A program made the position numbers and the translations under genes. From NCBI GenBank assembly GCA_016748015.1, contig JAAOMT010000349.1:126812-190811 (forward strand): DNA of 64,000 nt. Reading direction: 5' to 3'. The notes below the pieces were generated by a model. The model made no database searches. It was not told the DNA's origin and was given only the letters and a program-made list of their open reading frames with translations. Shown piece after piece: positions 61,686-64,000 of the stretch (the first letter of the stretch is position 1; the number at the start of each line of letters is the position of its first letter). Source of the DNA: Geosiphon pyriformis. Taxonomy: Eukaryota; Glomeromycota; Glomeromycetes; Archaeosporales; Geosiphonaceae.

Positions 61686-62880
61686 ATAATACCAAACAAA
61701 TTTAATAGACAAAATTTTTTACAAATTACAAATATATTATATATTATAAACCAGAAAGACTATGCACAAATATTAATTATTTTTCTAAAATAAAACAAGA
61801 TTAAAATCTGAAAACTAATTAATCCAACAACAACAACCATTAACAAAATAATAACAATAGATTCTAAAAATTACAACAAACTTAAATAATACTTAAAGAC
61901 ACTTACAATACCAGAAACTTGGTTTTCAAGTAAAAAATATTGGTTACAAATCAAGTAAAACAATACTTTTTATACAACAACAATATTTATTATTAAAATT
62001 ACAAAAACTCAAACAATTTACTCAGACTAATTTAAAAACATAACAAAAAAACAATTTTGTTTAATATGTATTCAAACTCATTATTAGCACATTTTAAAAA
62101 AGCACAACTTAAAAAATACTAAAACATTATTTTTGGTCTTAAATAAAAAAATATTTATTAATATGTTAAATCTTGTAATAGTTATTAAAAAAAAGAAGAA
62201 ATATGCTCTATAAAACTTCTAAATCCAATCAAAATTGGCCAACTTTTTGATCAAATTAGTATTAAATTTTTATCTAATCAGAAAACATATTTTGTAAACA
62301 ATTTAAAATCGAGAGACCTTTATCTTTGTTCTATTATCTATAAACAAATAAATTTGTAAAATATTTTAATAAAATACTTTGTAAATTATTAGCCAAAGTC
62401 TTAATTAATATTAAACAAGAATAAGATATTTTTATTTTATTAGTATTACTAGCATATAAAACACTAAAACAAAATACAACAAAACACATATTATTTAATT
62501 CGATCTATAAAAAAACACAATATTTCTTAGTCAGTTCTGAAGATATTTTTTAAAACTTAAAACTAATAGTTGTGATTAAACAACTTTCAAACTTGTATAT
62601 TTAATATTTTAATTTTATTTATTATATTTAGTAAAAAAAATTCCACAAAATCAAAAACAAAATAAAAACAAAAAACATTAAACTAAAAATAACACAAAAA
62701 TTTTATATATTAAAAATATTTTTTTTCTTTATTTTTTAGTTAATTTATAATAACTATTCTTTAAGACATTTAACAATTATTCTAGAAATTAATGTTAACA
62801 TTAAAATTACTTTCTAATTTATTCATAACAATTATTAAAAGACATATTAATTATACTTAAATAGTATCTATTACAAAGTT

Positions 62881-64000
62881 AAAAACAAATCAAGTTTTGA
62901 AGTAGATATTATAAATAAAAAGATTACTGTTTTTTTAAATAAAAATTTTCCTTTTTATTAAAAGCTTAAGGCTCTTTTATTTAAAGTATATTTATAAAAT
63001 ACTTCTGTTTTTATTTCTATTTAATTCATTTACTAAAATTGAAAAAATAAAAATTCGAATTAAAAATTAGCTTATATTAAAATTTCTTTATTATTGTTAT
63101 ATATTTATAAAAAAAACTTTTTAAGTTTTCATAAATAATAAAAAAATACTATTATTTAGTTAGACTCAAATATTAAAATTTAAAAAAAGTTTAATTTATT
63201 TAAATGTGTAATTTCAATATTTGACAATCAAAACTTTGTTAATAAATAACTATTATTAATAATTATAAAGTACATAAAATCTGACAAAATATTGGTAACT
63301 ATAAAATATAAAATATTCTTAAATTAAATAGTAAAATATATAAAAATATAATAAAAATTTATGTTTTTTAAACAAGTTAAGATATAAAATAATTTAAGAA
63401 TAATAAATTCATTATAAATATAATAAGAGTAAAAAATTTGCAAAAAGTTTAAAAAATATACATATATTTTTAAAAGTAAGCAATGTTAAGAATTTAAATA
63501 TTGAACACAAGTTACAACAAAACATTGTTTATAATAACTAAAAGTAATATAAGTTTTACAATTATACATAATTTTTATATAATTAAACAATAAGCTTTTT
63601 TGTTTAATTATATTTAAAAGATAAAACAGAAAAATTACAAAAATTAGTCAATTGTATACCTAAAAATAGAAATAAATATAAATTGCTAAGAAATATAGTT
63701 ATTTTTTATTTATTAAAACACAGTAAAAATTTTAATAACAATAAAAACAAGAACTAAAAAAAACCAAAAACTGTTTATAAAAAGGTTTTTCAAAATACTT
63801 TTTGGTTTTTATAGAAAAAAATTAAACTAAACTAATAATATTTTTTTATTTTGAATTAAGCAACCAAAAGATTTTTTTTATAAAATAGTAATATTGACAA
63901 ACATTTATGTTATTATGTTAATTTAAAAAAAGTAATAAAAAATTAAATATTATTTAATAATTAAATAAAAATAATTAATTTAGATATAATTTTAAAATAA
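62881..64000. other. A+T-rich end of window
   Basis: No gene, element end or RNA recognised. Mostly A/T runs. May include decayed ORF3/LTR sequence of Gy4 that I could not align. Confidence 0.5.

Larger units (their letters stand above)
55634..62880 (+). mobile_element. Gy4, rearranged Ty3-type copy with internal inversion
   Basis: Reads as one plus-oriented element. The LTR head (55634-56275, with an internal deletion near 55750) stops where homology to about the last 100 bases of the LTR should begin. 56276-60590 is the same family in minus orientation, from LTR tail (60590-60527) through gag, protease, Cys-rich and dUTPase to part of RNase H (56290-56276), with the RT deleted. From about 60617 the plus orientation resumes at the next RNase H codons and runs through integrase to ORF3. 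An insertion lies at 60704-61685. No 3' LTR was found. Confidence 0.75.
60617..62880 (+). pseudogene. Gy4 RNase H end, integrase and ORF3 remnants
   Basis: 60620-60700 reads as the FDIITDNIGLKWLQ region of RNase H. After an insertion, 61690-61800 reads TNYKYIIYYKPERLCTNINY, matching Gy1 TNYQYIVYHKPGKLHTNVDC. The integrase zinc part lies near 62160-62270 (NPIKIGQLF), the core end near 62310-62520 (SLLAYKTLKQNTTKHI). A deletion then joins to an ORF3-like part at about 62700-62880 that parallels Gy3 48700-48900. No intact frame. Confidence 0.75.

Noticed and set aside
1-64000. Mitochondrial genome origin because of the A/T content
   Set aside because: No mitochondrial gene, tRNA or rRNA is seen; nested LINE and LTR elements indicate nuclear DNA.
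1-64000. CRISPR arrays, tRNA, rRNA or riboswitches
   Set aside because: No regularly spaced repeats with unique spacers, no cloverleaf or rRNA core motif was recognised on either strand.

Overview
This window holds eukaryotic repeat DNA and almost nothing else. I recognise no host protein gene, tRNA, rRNA or CRISPR array. The retroelement proteins (an APE-endonuclease/RT/RNase H LINE family, and a Ty3-type LTR family with a characteristic protease region) together with the extreme A+T content resemble those of arbuscular mycorrhizal fungi (Glomeromycotina, perhaps Gigaspora-like). That assignment rests on recollection of related proteins and was not searched.

Layout. 1-4440: LINE-A on the minus strand, running off the left edge. 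4441-7149: A+T-rich spacer with a LINE 3' relic (5110-5521, plus), a foldback and an unclassified repeat. 7161-23649: LINE-B (minus), about 6.75 kb of its own sequence, bounded by an 11-bp target duplication and split by a complete Ty3-type element, Gy1 (8274-18005, minus, LTRs of about 985 bp, 4-bp target duplication). 23661-24247: LINE-C, a 5'-truncated 3' end. 24841-31605: LINE-D, nearly full length on the plus strand. From about 31.6 kb to the end the composition becomes even more A+T-rich and everything recognisable is decayed: a LINE ORF1 relic (34.0-35.0 kb); Gy2 (minus), split by full-length Gy3 (40624-50391, plus); paired direct repeats R1/R2; a solo LTR (54259-55099); and Gy4 (55634-62880), which carries an internal inversion and a 1-kb insertion.

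How the parts work together. Gy1 encodes gag (CCHC knuckle), protease, a Cys-rich multi-CxxC domain, a dUTPase domain, RT and RNase H in one reading frame, then integrase, then a separate ORF3 that ends inside the 3' LTR. The dUTPase with all five motifs, the CxxC domain and ORF3 are the most unusual contents, and traces of them recur in the decayed copies. LINE ORF1 stop codons overlap the ORF2 start codons in all three copies that can be read.

Decay. The in-frame stops that I could line up with a related copy or a family motif are all explained by single C:G to T:A transitions (Gln to TAA/TAG, Trp to TGA/TAG, Arg to TGA). Many catalytic residues are lost by G to A. This is a RIP-like or cytosine-deamination pattern, although the sequence context looks broad by eye. 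No element here appears able to make intact proteins.
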